The notes below the pieces were generated by a model. It was not told the DNA's origin. It worked only from the letters and a program-made list of their open reading frames with translations, and searched no databases. Below, in pieces: positions 1 to 9,132 of a DNA stretch of 64,000 nucleotides (the stretch's first letter is position 1; each line of letters starts with the position of its first letter). The translations under genes were made by a program, and so were the position numbers. Source of the DNA: Mycolicibacterium sp. J2 (GTDB taxonomy: Bacteria; Actinomycetota; Actinomycetes; Mycobacteriales; Mycobacteriaceae); contig NZ_JAPFPY010000001.1 of the NCBI RefSeq assembly GCF_026240945.1, positions 434,001 through 498,000 of the forward strand, read 5' to 3'.

Positions 1-1373
1 GGTGTCGAGAAGCCGGCCACCAGATACTCGGCGAACTGGATCAGCTTGTTGCCGCCCAGCAGCGCATCGCTATGACGCCCATCGGTCAGCATCACGCCGT
101 TGAACTGGCCGGGACGAGCGGACTCCAGTTCGTCACCCACCGCGCCGAACATGTTCCACACGTAGCGCTCCGACGAGATATCAAGCACCGGAACGTAATT
201 GACGCCGGTGAGCCGCGCCAACGCCTTGGGCACCGTGCCGTTCATATCCACCGAATCCAGGAGCACCACGCCGGCCAGGTCAGCCAACGCTGCGTTGTCG
301 ATCATGTCGTTGGCCGCCCCCATCACCAGGCTGCCGCCGGCGGAGTGGCCGACCAGGACGAAGCGGGTGGGCAGGGTCACCTCGTGTCCGGCCGCCGCCG
401 AAGCGCTCGCCGTCAGCGCCGCTCGATCACCGGCGAACAGGTCCGCGACGCCCTGTTGCATGGCCGTGCCACCCAGCCAGGCTCCGTCGACGGCAAGGAA
501 ATTCGAGGTGATGGTCGGCGCGACGACGACGCTATTGGTGCGCTCGGCCAGCGCGGCCGCCGTGAAGCTGTACATCGATCCCACCGCCGCGAACCCGTGC
601 TGCAGATAGATCAGCCGGGTCGGCGCCTGGCCATCGGAACCCCTGGGGAAATACCAGTCCGCGGTGACGGTGCGCCCGCCCGCGACGGGGATCCGCAGTG
701 CCGACGTGCGGACGGTCACGTTGGCGTCGGCGGGCAGTATCGGCGGCCCCGCGAAGAACTGGACGAGCCCCATGATCACGTTGAGGACGGCCGATCCGAT
801 CGCGTCGACCGGTGTCACCCGGCGCGGGGTCGCGGCCTGGGCGACCACCCGACCTGCCGGGCGGGCGGTGACCACGGCCGCGCTGACCGACGGCGGTTCG
901 TCCGCGGTCACCGAGGGCTCCCGCGCCGGCGCCGGCACCAATCCCGCGGCTGACACCTTTGGGCGCGCCACACTGTCCGTCGCCTCAGCCTGCGCTGGTG
1001 CGGTTTTCGTGGTCGATAGGCCCGCCGCCGCGCGACGGGTGGTCGGGGTGGCGCTGCGCTGCCGGGTGGCCGAGACCTTCTTCTTGGTGGTGCCAGACTT
1101 CGGGGTCGGGGTGGGCTGTTCCTCGGCCGGTGTCGACGGTTTCTGAACATCCCGCACATCCCGCGGCGACTCGGTGGCGGGTTCGCCCTTCGGCGCCGCC
1201 TCGGGGGCCGCGGACTCCGAAGCATGCGGAGCCTCGGCGGCCGGCTTGGCACTGCCGCCGGCAGACCCCGCATCGGGGTCGGCGGCGGCGGTCGCCGCAC
1301 CCGCCAGCAGCGCGGCGGTCATCGCCGTCATCGCGAACACGGCAGCCAGCCCTGCCGTCACCCGAGCGACCAT
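1..1373 (-). CDS. Secreted alpha/beta hydrolase, 3' end outside the window
   Basis: Reading the minus strand from an ATG at 1373 gives 457 open codons that run off the left edge. The first ~31 residues form a signal peptide (hydrophobic Ala/Leu/Met stretch ending ATAAAD). Residues ~32-200 are a low-complexity Pro/Ala/Thr/Lys-rich linker. The rest is an alpha/beta hydrolase fold with the nucleophile elbow GHSAGG (Ser ~344), preceded by a QHGF oxyanion-type segment. A lipase/esterase-type hydrolase acting outside the membrane is the likely role, substrate unknown. The Asp and His of the triad are not assigned. The gene is divergent from a TetR regulator, which may control it. The left part opens on the opposite strand as well, but only this frame has a signal peptide and family motifs. 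Confidence 0.85.
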   Translation of the reverse strand, partial: MVARVTAGLAAVFAMTAMTAALLAGAATAAADPDAGSAGGSAKPAAEAPHASESAAPEAAPKGEPATESPRDVRDVQKPSTPAEEQPTPTPKSGTTKKKVSATRQRSATPTTRRAAAGLSTTKTAPAQAEATDSVARPKVSAAGLVPAPAREPSVTADEPPSVSAAVVTARPAGRVVAQAATPRRVTPVDAIGSAVLNVIMGLVQFFAGPPILPADANVTVRTSALRIPVAGGRTVTADWYFPRGSDGQAPTRLIYLQHGFAAVGSMYSFTAAALAERTNSVVVAPTITSNFLAVDGAWLGGTAMQQGVADLFAGDRAALTASASAAAGHEVTLPTRFVLVGHSAGGSLVMGAANDMIDNAALADLAGVVLLDSVDMNGTVPKALARLTGVNYVPVLDISSERYVWNMFGAVGDELESARPGQFNGVMLTDGRHSDALLGGNKLIQFAEYLVAGFST

Positions 1374-1415
1374 CGGAATCCCCCTGCCCTGGCCGCGCGA
1401 TGCGGCGTAATTAAA

Positions 1416-1431
1416 CAAATTAGATCATTTG
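1416..1431. promoter_or_regulatory. Candidate TetR operator in an AT-rich divergent promoter
   Basis: The 137 bases between the hydrolase and the TetR gene contain a block (about 1408-1455) much richer in A/T than the flanks. In it lies an inverted repeat, CAAAT (1416-1420) and ATTTG (1427-1431), separated by TAGATC. Autoregulation by a divergent TetR protein through such a site is common in the family. The assignment is inference from position and symmetry only. Confidence 0.35.
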
Positions 1432-1511
1432 ATATTTAGCTGTCGAGAGTAATTGACGGATGCGTAGTAGCGTCGTGGTGTTACGACACGGCACGAAGGA
1501 CAGGCACGCGA

Positions 1512-2171
1512 GTGGTCGAGGAGCCGGCACGCCGCCGTCGGGGCCGCCCGGCCGGCGGCGGCGCGGTGGCAGAAGAATTGCGGGAGACTTTCCTCGATAC
1601 GGCGGAGCGACTGTTCGTCACCCGTGGCTACCGGAACACCACCCTCGAAACCATCGCCCGATCGGCCGGCTACTCGCGCGGCAGCGTCTACCGGCACTTC
1701 CCCACCCGGGACAGCCTGGTCGAAGCGCTCATGCGGCGCACCACCCAACGGCACATGGTCGGCATCCTCGACCGGCTGCCCGCTGACGCCGATCCGCTCG
1801 ACATCATGGTCGAGAGCCTGGTGATCGTCGCCACCGAACTCAACCAAGACCCGCTGGTACGGTCGATCTCGGATCAGGCCGACGACCGCATCGTGGCCAA
1901 CATGCTGGCCAACAACGCCGAACTGCACCGAATGGTCGAGGCGTGGATGGCCACCGTCGTCGAATCCGATGCCGGTGGATCATTGCGGCCGGGCCTGCGC
2001 AGCAAGGACCTCGCCCGCTTTCTCATCGCCACCAGCATGAGCCTGCTGCTCGGCGTCGTGCCCGGGTCGGAGGATCCCGAAACCACCAGGCGCTATATCG
2101 AGGTGTTCTTCCTGCCCGCGGTCGCAGCGCGGTTTCCGCCGGCACGCCCGGTGTTCACCGACGACGAATGA
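1512..2171 (+). CDS. TetR family transcriptional regulator
   Basis: 219 aa starting at GTG 1512, with AAGGAC upstream as a weak ribosome site. Residues ~20-70 form the TetR helix-turn-helix (LETIARSAGYSRGSVYRHF), followed by a ligand-binding all-helical domain. A basic Arg-rich tail precedes the DNA-binding domain. The gene is divergent from the secreted hydrolase and lies 41 bases upstream of two TenA-like genes on the same strand, so it may control either side. Ligand unknown. Confidence 0.9.
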   Translation: MVEEPARRRRGRPAGGGAVAEELRETFLDTAERLFVTRGYRNTTLETIARSAGYSRGSVYRHFPTRDSLVEALMRRTTQRHMVGILDRLPADADPLDIMVESLVIVATELNQDPLVRSISDQADDRIVANMLANNAELHRMVEAWMATVVESDAGGSLRPGLRSKDLARFLIATSMSLLLGVVPGSEDPETTRRYIEVFFLPAVAARFPPARPVFTDDE

Positions 2172-2212
2172 GTGCTGCCGGGCGACCACGAGGCGGGCGC
2201 TATCCTTCGAGC

Positions 2213-2770
2213 GTGTCAGATGAGCTCTGGGCGGCGGCCACCCGGCATCCTTTCCTGAATGCGGTGCGCGATGGCACCATCACCGACGAAGCCTTCGACC
2301 GCTGGCTGGAACAGGACGCGATCTTCGTCGCCGACCTGCTGAAGTTCCAGGCGCGACTGCTGGCCCGCTCACCACGCCCGGCACAGGCGGTGCTCGTCTC
2401 CGGCTGCGCGGCCTTGGTCAACGAGCTGGACTGGTTCGAGGAGCAGGCCGCCCGGCGCGGTATCGAGCTGCACGGCACGGCGCTGCCGGCCACCCTCGCC
2501 TACCGGGAGCTGCTCCGCGTCCTCGACACCGAACCGTTCGACGCGGCCATCACCGCGCTGTGGGCGCTGGAGCGGGTGTATCTGCTCGCATGGCAGTATG
2601 CGCACTCGCCGAGCTCACGATTCCGCGAGTTCGTCGAGCATTGGAGCACAACGGAATTCGCATCATACGTCGACGCACTGGGCGAGCTGGCCACCCCGGA
2701 GGCCAACAACGCACTGGTGGACGAAGTGCTGTCGCACGAGGTGGACTTCTGGGAGATGGCCGGCGTATGA
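2213..2770 (+). CDS. TenA/PQQC-fold family protein lacking the usual Cys
   Basis: 185 aa from GTG 2213; the frame is open further upstream, but that part overlaps the TetR gene. It looks like the TenA helical bundle: an early WLEQDAIFVADL segment carrying the substrate-binding Asp, NELDWFEEQA in the middle, and a C-terminal HEVDFWEMA with the conserved Glu. TenA enzymes hydrolyse thiamin breakdown products (aminopyrimidine salvage). Where cysteine-type TenA has PC..LY, this protein has ALERVY, so the catalytic Cys is absent. Its stop overlaps the next start by four bases (ATGA), so the two TenA-like proteins are probably translationally coupled and may form a hetero-oligomer. Confidence 0.8.
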   Translation: MSDELWAAATRHPFLNAVRDGTITDEAFDRWLEQDAIFVADLLKFQARLLARSPRPAQAVLVSGCAALVNELDWFEEQAARRGIELHGTALPATLAYRELLRVLDTEPFDAAITALWALERVYLLAWQYAHSPSSRFREFVEHWSTTEFASYVDALGELATPEANNALVDEVLSHEVDFWEMAGV

Positions 2771-3381
2771 CCCTGTCCTCCAGGCTGTGGTCGGAGAACG
2801 ACGACCTCGCGGCCCAGACCCTTGCCCACCCCTTCGTGCAGGGTATCGGCGACGGGTCGTTGCGGCGCGAGTTGTTCGCCGGGTACGTCGCCCAGGATGC
2901 GTTCTTTCTCGAATCCTTCGCGCGGGCTTACGCTTTGGCGCTGGTGCGCAGTGCCGACACCACCACCCTGCTGACCCTGGCTGATCTGCTCGGCGGGGTC
3001 CGCGACGAACTCCGGCTGCATGCCTCGTACGCGGATTCGTGGGGTATCGACATGGCCGGGGTGACGCCGTGGCCCGCGACCTTGGCCTACACCGACTTCC
3101 TGCTGGCGACCGCATCCACCCAGGATGCCGCCGCCGTGTACGCCGCGATGACACCGTGCATGCGGCTCTACGCATGGTTGGGCCGGTCGCTCGCGGGCGG
3201 CAATGCCGGGCCGTATGCCGACTGGGTGCAGACCTATGCCGATCCGGAATTCGAAGCGCTGGCAGCTCAGCTCGAGGCACTGCTGGATCAGCAGGACATC
3301 GATACCCCCGCACTGCACGACACCTACCGCCGCGCCATGCGTCTGGAGTTGGGGTTTTTCGAGGCGGCGTTCAGGGCCTGA
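2767..3381 (+). CDS. TenA family protein (cysteine type)
   Basis: 204 aa starting at the ATG inside the ATGA overlap with the previous gene. Family features are YVAQDAFFLESFARAYALAL near residue 40, TPWPATLAYTDFL at ~100, TPCMRLYAWLG at ~125 (the Cys of cysteine-type TenA) and a C-terminal Glu in MRLELGFFEAAF. Probable thiaminase II-like hydrolase salvaging the pyrimidine moiety of damaged thiamin. No thiamin biosynthesis gene or thiamin riboswitch is visible nearby, so the substrate could differ. Confidence 0.85.
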   Translation: MTLSSRLWSENDDLAAQTLAHPFVQGIGDGSLRRELFAGYVAQDAFFLESFARAYALALVRSADTTTLLTLADLLGGVRDELRLHASYADSWGIDMAGVTPWPATLAYTDFLLATASTQDAAAVYAAMTPCMRLYAWLGRSLAGGNAGPYADWVQTYADPEFEALAAQLEALLDQQDIDTPALHDTYRRAMRLELGFFEAAFRA

Positions 3382-3411
3382 CTTGTCGTACCCCTCTGCC
3401 AGAATCGGGGT

Positions 3412-4614
3412 ATGTCCACCGCCGCAGCATCTTTGGAACCCAAAGAACGGTTGGCGGTGCTGTTCGACGAGATCGGTGAACTGTGCGGGCAACGCAACGC
3501 CATCGACAGCCGACTGGTCGAGATCGTCGCCGAACTCGAGCGCGACGACCTGGCCGGGATGACCGGCTGCCGCTCGATCGCCGCCCTGATCGCCTGGAAA
3601 ACCGGGGCCACCCCCCGCAACGCCGAAACCATGGCCGCCGTCGCGCACCGCCTCGAGGACTTCCCCCAGTGTGCCGACGGGTTGCGCGCAGGCCGGTTGT
3701 CGTTGGATCAGGTCGGGGTGATCGCCGAACGCGCCACCGAGGGCTCCGATGCCCACTACGCCGAACTGGCGCTCTCGGCCACCGTCGAACAGCTGCGCAC
3801 CGCCATCAAACTCGCACCCCAACCGCCCTCGGGACCTCAACCCGAACCGACACCGCACATCACCAAAACCGAACACGGCGACCACTGCATCTACCGGATC
3901 ACGCTGCCCCGGCTGGAGGCCGCCACCTTCGACGCCGCACTCAAGTCCCGCCACGACGGGCTGATCGCCGAGCACCCCGGAGATCAGACACCGTTTCCCA
4001 CCCAAACCGATGCCTTCATCAGCTTGGTGCGAGCCGGGTGGGACACCGACGTCGCTGCCCGCCCGCACGGTCAACACAGCACCGTCATCGTGCACGTGGA
4101 TGTGGATCGGCCCGCCGCCCTGCACCTCGGGCCGGTCCTGTCCGATCCCGAGCGCCGGGAACTGTTGTGCGATACCACCTGTGAGGTGTGGTTCGAGCGC
4201 GACGGCCGCCCGATCGGGGCCGGACGCACCACCCGGACCATCAGCCGACGGCTACGGAGAGCGTTGGAGCACCGCGACCGGCACTGCGTCATCCCCGGCT
4301 GCGCGGCCAGTCGCGGATTGCATGCGCACCACCTCATCCACTGGGAGGACGGCGGCCCCACCGAGTTGGACAACCTGGTGCTGCTGTGCCCGCGGCACCA
4401 CCGGATGCACCACACCGGCCAGATCACCATCACCGGCCCCGCCCACGAACTCGTCGTCACCGACACCGACGGTGACCCCATCGACCGCGGATCACTGGCC
4501 CGACCACCCACCACCGACGCACCCAACGTCGGCCCCTACCGGGGCCCGACCGGCGAACGCGCCCAATGGTGGTGGTACACACCCTTCCAACCACCACCGA
4601 CGAGCGCCAACTAG
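3412..4614 (+). CDS. DUF222 / HNH endonuclease domain protein (13E12 repeat family)
   Basis: 400 aa. Residues ~1-250 match the helical DUF222 region (early KERLAVLFDEIGELCGQRNAID, later RHDGLIAEH). Residues ~288-350 form an HNH nuclease with two Cys pairs (CVIPGC and LLCPRHH) and a HAHHLIHW core, ending in a Pro-rich tail. These proteins are repeated many times in mycobacterial genomes; function is unproven, with DNA nicking or homing suspected. The HNH residues are intact. Its stop codon and that of the opposing PPOX gene are both read from the CTAG at 4611-4614. Confidence 0.9.
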   Translation: MSTAAASLEPKERLAVLFDEIGELCGQRNAIDSRLVEIVAELERDDLAGMTGCRSIAALIAWKTGATPRNAETMAAVAHRLEDFPQCADGLRAGRLSLDQVGVIAERATEGSDAHYAELALSATVEQLRTAIKLAPQPPSGPQPEPTPHITKTEHGDHCIYRITLPRLEAATFDAALKSRHDGLIAEHPGDQTPFPTQTDAFISLVRAGWDTDVAARPHGQHSTVIVHVDVDRPAALHLGPVLSDPERRELLCDTTCEVWFERDGRPIGAGRTTRTISRRLRRALEHRDRHCVIPGCAASRGLHAHHLIHWEDGGPTELDNLVLLCPRHHRMHHTGQITITGPAHELVVTDTDGDPIDRGSLARPPTTDAPNVGPYRGPTGERAQWWWYTPFQPPPTSAN

Positions 4615-5069
4615 TCCTGCGGCGGGAATCCCCCGGTGGCCACCGGGCCCCACCGGCGTGGAGTGATGCGCAGCAAGCACTTTCGCTGATCAACCATGGC
4701 CTGCCGGTATTCGTCCCAATCCGGGTGCTCGCCGGCGACAGCGCGGAAGTAGTCGACCAGTGGCTCGACCGCGTCGGGTAAGTCGATCCGCTCGGCGTCA
4801 CCGTCGATCTGGACGTAGGGACCGTTGAACTCGTCCGAGAGCACCACGACGCTGGCCCGCGGAGTCCGGCCGATGTTCACCGCTTTGGCGCGCTGCGGGT
4901 AACTGGCGATCACGATGCGGCCCTGGTCGTCCACGCCGGCGGTGACCGGTGAACTCTGCAGCGAGCCGTCCGCCCGGAAGGTGGTGAGCACCATCCGGTG
5001 ACGCGGGCGGACGAACTCCAGTAGCTGTTCGAGGCTGACGGTATCGGCGGTGGCGTAGGTTCGGGGCAT
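4611..5069 (-). CDS. PPOX-class F420-dependent oxidoreductase
   Basis: 152 aa from ATG 5069. Split-barrel flavin/deazaflavin fold of the Rv1155 type: LEFVRPRHRMVLTTFRADGSLQSSPVTAGVDDQGRIV at the start, YPQRAKAVNIGRTPRASVVVL in the middle and VEPLVDYFRAVAGEHPDWDEYRQAM toward the end, as in TIGR03618-like proteins. Such enzymes use coenzyme F420 for reduction of small substrates; the physiological substrate is not predictable. It converges on DUF222 with a 4-base overlap. The 108 bases upstream (5070-5177), before the ABC permease stop, contain no recognisable element. Confidence 0.88.
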   Translation of the reverse strand: MPRTYATADTVSLEQLLEFVRPRHRMVLTTFRADGSLQSSPVTAGVDDQGRIVIASYPQRAKAVNIGRTPRASVVVLSDEFNGPYVQIDGDAERIDLPDAVEPLVDYFRAVAGEHPDWDEYRQAMVDQRKCLLRITPRRWGPVATGGFPPQD

Positions 5070-5177
5070 ACCGTGATTGTCCCCCTCGATCGCGCCGAAA
5101 CTGAACCCTGCGACCGATCCGCCGGAAAACTCGTCCCTGGCTTCGGTGTCGGTGACGATGCCGCCGCTGCCTCGCCC

Positions 5178-6209
5178 CTACTTGACGATCAGTTTGCGCT
5201 GTGACGCCATGGTGAACACGGCAGCCACGATGATCACCAGACCCTTGATGATGGTCTGGGTGTAGTCGGCCGCGCCGATCTGGTTCAGCCCGTTGGACAG
5301 CACCGTGAGGATCAGCACCCCGAGGACCGTGCGACCGACACCGCCCACACCGCCGGACAGGGCGGTGCCGCCGATCACGATGGCCGCCACCGAGTCGAGC
5401 AGGATCTGCGACCCGAGAGTCGGTCCCGCCGCACCCAATTGCGCCGTCAACAGCAGCCCGGCCAACCCGGCGGTGATCCCGGACACCACCAGGATGACTA
5501 CCTTGACCCGGCGGGTCTTCACCCCGGCCAACTCGACGACCTTCTCGTTGCCGCCGACCGCATACACGTAGAGCCCGAATCGAGTGCGTCGCGCGAAGAA
5601 CCACACCACGGCCAGCGCCAGCAGTGCGACCAGTGCGGCATTCTGGATGTTGGGGATGAACTGCCCGATGGCCAGGTCGCGGATGCCCTGGTTGGTGAAG
5701 TTGACGGTGCTGCCCTGCAAGATCGTCAGGCCGATGCCGGCGAACAGCGACAGGGTGCCCAGCGTGGCGATGAACGACGGCACCCGTCCGTATGCGAACA
5801 CCACCCCGTTGAGCAATCCGATCGCGGCACCGACCACGACCGCGATGAGCAGTACCAGGATCGGGTTGCCCAGGCCGTCATTGATCAGCGAAGCCACCAC
5901 CGCACCGGTGAGCAACGCGATGGACCCGACCGACAGGTCGACGCTTCCTGCCACGATCACCAGCGTGGCGCCGAGCGACGCCAGCAGCAGGATGCCGGCC
6001 TGCCCGCTGATCAGCGTCAGGTTGGCCGCGGTGAGGAAGGCCTCGGCCCGCACCGAGAAGAACACCACCAGGGCCAGCAGCGCGGCCAGCGGAAGCACAT
6101 CGCGCACCAGGTTGACGCGGGCGAATACGCCCGGAAGTGACGCACTCGCAGCGACGTGGGGTTCGGCGGCGATCGTTTCCGGTGCGGGGACGGTCAGTTC
6201 AGCAGTCAT
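5178..6209 (-). CDS. ABC transporter permease, ribose/simple-sugar class
   Basis: 343 aa, about 9-10 hydrophobic helices, BPD_transp_2 family (RbsC/XylH type), with the hallmark GSVDLSVGSIALLTGAV and a C-terminal GGTALSGGVGGVGRTVLGVLIL. It starts 3 bases after the stop of the ATPase gene, so it is the last gene of a binding protein-ATPase-permease operon. The cytoplasmic N terminus is ~35 residues. It would form the inner-membrane channel as a homodimer. Confidence 0.93.
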   Translation of the reverse strand: MTAELTVPAPETIAAEPHVAASASLPGVFARVNLVRDVLPLAALLALVVFFSVRAEAFLTAANLTLISGQAGILLLASLGATLVIVAGSVDLSVGSIALLTGAVVASLINDGLGNPILVLLIAVVVGAAIGLLNGVVFAYGRVPSFIATLGTLSLFAGIGLTILQGSTVNFTNQGIRDLAIGQFIPNIQNAALVALLALAVVWFFARRTRFGLYVYAVGGNEKVVELAGVKTRRVKVVILVVSGITAGLAGLLLTAQLGAAGPTLGSQILLDSVAAIVIGGTALSGGVGGVGRTVLGVLILTVLSNGLNQIGAADYTQTIIKGLVIIVAAVFTMASQRKLIVK

Positions 6210-6212
6210 TTT

Positions 6213-7790
6213 TCATCCGATGGTGGTAGGGACGGCGGAGGCGCCGGGGATCATCAGGGCGACAAGATCGTGCTCGTCGGGTTTGGCATCCGGCGGGGCG
6301 TCGACGATCGCCACCAACCTGCCTTCAGTGATCACCGCGACCCGATTGGACAGCCCGATCAGTTCGGGCAGGTCGTCGCTGACCAGGATTATCGTTGTGC
6401 CCGCGGCGGCCACCTTGCGCAGCAGATCGTAGATGCCCTCCCGGGCCCCGGTGTCCACACCCTGGGTGGGTTCGTCCAGGACGAGGATATCCGGTTGGCG
6501 CAGCAGCCATTTGGCGATGAGCACCTTCTGGGCATTACCGCCGGAGAGCGATGACACCGGGGCGTCGATGCTCTCGGCGACGATGCCCAGTTCCTCGACA
6601 TACCGCTGGGCGACCTTGCGCGCGCGGCCGACAGCCCACAACCCGACCCGAGGAGTGGCGAACCGGTCGTGCAGGGAGGCCAGTTGGGTGTTGTCGACGA
6701 TCGACTGCGTGACGACGAGTCCCTTTTCGGCGCGATCCGGTGGCACATAGGCGATCCCGGCGCGAACATGATCACCGATGGTGCCGCTGACCGGTTTCCC
6801 GTCGACCAGGATACGACCGTGGGTTGAACGCACCGCACCGGCGATGATCTCACCGAGCACCCGCTTGCCCGACCCCTCGGTACCGGCCAGACCGATGATC
6901 TCACCGGGCGCCACCTCCAAGGAGGCCTCACGCAGTACTCCGGCGCCGCCGACACCTTCGACGACCAACCGCGGTTGGATGTTGCGTCCGACGGACCGCT
7001 GGGCGTTTTCGCGGTAGTAGTTCTCGGTGCGGACTCGGCCCACCATCAGGCGATGCAGTTCGTTCTCGTCGACACCCTCGGTGGGGCGATGAGCAACCGA
7101 TTCACCGTCTTTGAACACCGTGATCCGATCGGTGGATTGGATGATCTCAGGCAACCGGTGCGAGACGAACACGACGGCGGCAACACCGCGCAGCCGCTCC
7201 AGCAGCCGCAGGAAGTTGTCCTCGTGCTCCGAGTCCAGCGCGGTCGTGGGCTCGTCGAACAGTACGACCGGGTGCTCCACCTCCAGCAGCCGCGCCAGTG
7301 CGGTCACCCGGGCGATGTCGAGGTTCTGCCTCTGGCCGGGGGTCAGCTTTCCGGTCTGGGCATTGACGTCGACACCGTCGACACCCGCCTTGCCGAGCGC
7401 TTCGGCTGCGGCCCGGCGTAGGCTGCGCCGGTCCAATCCGCCGGTGCGGGAGCGAAACAGATGCTCCCAACCGAAGAACACGTTCTCGTAGACCGCCAGG
7501 GAGTCCACCAGGCTGGCCTCCTGGAACACCCGGAAGATGCCCAGCTTGTTGGCTTCCTGATAGGTCTTGGGCGCGATCTCGTGCCCGTCGAGGATCAGGG
7601 AGCCCGAGTCGTACGGCAGCACACCCGAAATGATGTTCAGGATCGTGCTCTTGCCCGCGCCGTTCTCACCGATCAGGCCGACGACCTCACCGTCGCCGAC
7701 CGTCAGGTCGACGCCTTTGAGGGCCCGGTTGGCGCCGAAGGACTTGACGATGCCGGTGGCTTGCAACCGGGGTTCTGGCCGTGTGGTCAT
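6213..7790 (-). CDS. ABC transporter double ATP-binding subunit (RbsA/MglA type)
   Basis: 525 aa with two ABC modules. The first has Walker A GENGAGKST (41-48), signature LTPGQRQNLDIA and Walker B VVLFDEPTTALD. The second has a degenerate P-loop (GTEGSGKRV), signature LSGGNAQKVLIAKWLL and Walker B ILVLDEPTQGVD. Only one competent site is usual for the sugar-import class. The start is 1 base from the stop of the binding-protein gene and the stop 3 bases from the permease start. It powers the importer encoded here. Confidence 0.94.
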   Translation of the reverse strand: MTTRPEPRLQATGIVKSFGANRALKGVDLTVGDGEVVGLIGENGAGKSTILNIISGVLPYDSGSLILDGHEIAPKTYQEANKLGIFRVFQEASLVDSLAVYENVFFGWEHLFRSRTGGLDRRSLRRAAAEALGKAGVDGVDVNAQTGKLTPGQRQNLDIARVTALARLLEVEHPVVLFDEPTTALDSEHEDNFLRLLERLRGVAAVVFVSHRLPEIIQSTDRITVFKDGESVAHRPTEGVDENELHRLMVGRVRTENYYRENAQRSVGRNIQPRLVVEGVGGAGVLREASLEVAPGEIIGLAGTEGSGKRVLGEIIAGAVRSTHGRILVDGKPVSGTIGDHVRAGIAYVPPDRAEKGLVVTQSIVDNTQLASLHDRFATPRVGLWAVGRARKVAQRYVEELGIVAESIDAPVSSLSGGNAQKVLIAKWLLRQPDILVLDEPTQGVDTGAREGIYDLLRKVAAAGTTIILVSDDLPELIGLSNRVAVITEGRLVAIVDAPPDAKPDEHDLVALMIPGASAVPTTIG

Positions 7791-7791
7791 G

Positions 7792-9132
7792 TCACACCTT
7801 CTGGTAGGGGGACGGCGCCAGCACCGGGGTGCGGTAGTGGTCTTTGTAGAGCGCGCGGATCCGGTCGAAATCCCCGTTGCGTTGGGCGTTCACATAGGCC
7901 TGCGGCAACTGGAAGTTTCTGGGTTTGGGCACACCCGGCCAGATGCTCTCCAGGTTCTCCACCGGGTAGGCGTCGAATTGCAGATCGAAATCGTGCGGGT
8001 GCTCGACACGGGACAACAGCTTGACGTCGAACGACTCACCGATCGGGCCGTCGACGTAACGCGCTTTGAACGGTTGGACGTTGTCGGCCGTGATGATCTC
8101 GGCGTGCCAGCCGTAGAACCGTTCGGCCGCTTCGGGTTTCCAACCGTTGAGTCGGTCGTGAAACTGTGCCACCGTGAAGAACGACGGATAGGCCGGAACG
8201 TTTCCAGTCGTCACCAACTGGGTGCCCTTGACGATCCGATCGATGCCGGCGGTGGACCCGTTGGCGCCGACCACGAAGACGTCCTTGCCTGGCACCTTCC
8301 CCGCCGCCTCGATGCCGGCCACCACCCCGGTCGCGGCGTCGTCGTTGACCGCGACGATCCCGCGGGTGTCGGGATAGCGGGCCAGCAGGGTCGCCGCGGC
8401 CCGCTGGGACAGGTCGACGTCGTACTTGGCATGCAACTCGCCGGCGAACGTGATCTTCGGGTACTTCTTCAGGGTGTCGTGCACCGCGAGCCGGCGCTGC
8501 ACCTCAAGGCCATCGATGGACGGGTAGTACCCGCCGACCCGGACGATGGTGCCCTCCTCGCCGATCTTCTTCGCGAGCACGTCGACGGCCTTGCCGACAG
8601 CCACGTATTCGTCGGGCATGAGGAAGGTGTTGTACTTGTTGCCGTCGACGTCACTGTGCCACGGCGTGTGCCAGGCCGGTGAATTCCAGGCCGCCTGGAA
8701 CAGTACGCCCGCACCGTTGGCGTCGTGGGCCATGGTGGGAAGGGCACCGGGGTCGTTGAGTCCGACGAAGATGGCGGTGGTCTTCTGGGTGAGCAACTGG
8801 TTGAACTGGTTCGACTGCACCGCGGCATCGCTCTTACCGTCCAGAACCACACTCTTGTAACCGAATTGAGCTGCGGCTTCCTGATAAGCCTTGGCCCACT
8901 GCACCTGGTAGTCACCGGTGGACGACCAGTTCAGCAAGGCGAACTGGCCGTCGGTGTAGGCAACAGCGTCCCCGCGAGCCTCACTGCGCCGGCCGACGGC
9001 CGTCAATGCGCCTGCGGCGGTGAGCGCGGCGGCGCTACCGGCGAGCAGTTTGACGAACTGGCGCCGACCCAGGCCGTAGGTGTCCAGGCGCTCGAGGATG
9101 GGGTCGATCGCGCGGCGCTCTTCTGCATTCAT
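7792..9132 (-). CDS. Tat-exported ABC substrate-binding protein (sugar-type fold)
   Basis: 446 aa from ATG 9132, first gene of the importer operon. The N terminus carries a twin-arginine signal (GRRQFVKLLAG, residues ~22-32, then an Ala-rich h-region), after an unusually long n-region of ~20 residues. The mature part looks like periplasmic-binding-protein type 1 (QSNQFNQLLTQKTTAIFVGLNDPGALP; later AVNDDAATGVVAGIEAAGK). Sugar-type by fold, but it sits beside DszA/DszC-like monooxygenases, so the ligand may be an organosulfur compound. No lipobox Cys is visible; substrate prediction is inference. Confidence 0.9.
   Translation of the reverse strand: MNAEERRAIDPILERLDTYGLGRRQFVKLLAGSAAALTAAGALTAVGRRSEARGDAVAYTDGQFALLNWSSTGDYQVQWAKAYQEAAAQFGYKSVVLDGKSDAAVQSNQFNQLLTQKTTAIFVGLNDPGALPTMAHDANGAGVLFQAAWNSPAWHTPWHSDVDGNKYNTFLMPDEYVAVGKAVDVLAKKIGEEGTIVRVGGYYPSIDGLEVQRRLAVHDTLKKYPKITFAGELHAKYDVDLSQRAAATLLARYPDTRGIVAVNDDAATGVVAGIEAAGKVPGKDVFVVGANGSTAGIDRIVKGTQLVTTGNVPAYPSFFTVAQFHDRLNGWKPEAAERFYGWHAEIITADNVQPFKARYVDGPIGESFDVKLLSRVEHPHDFDLQFDAYPVENLESIWPGVPKPRNFQLPQAYVNAQRNGDFDRIRALYKDHYRTPVLAPSPYQKV

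Noticed and set aside
2500..4125. 541-codon open frame on the minus strand
   Set aside because: It lies antisense to TenA and DUF222 genes, has no domain-like segments, and is the typical high-GC shadow of the true frame.
3412..4614. Mobile element or group I intron-type homing endonuclease
   Set aside because: No terminal repeats, target duplication or intron boundaries; DUF222/HNH proteins are stable multicopy genes in mycobacteria.
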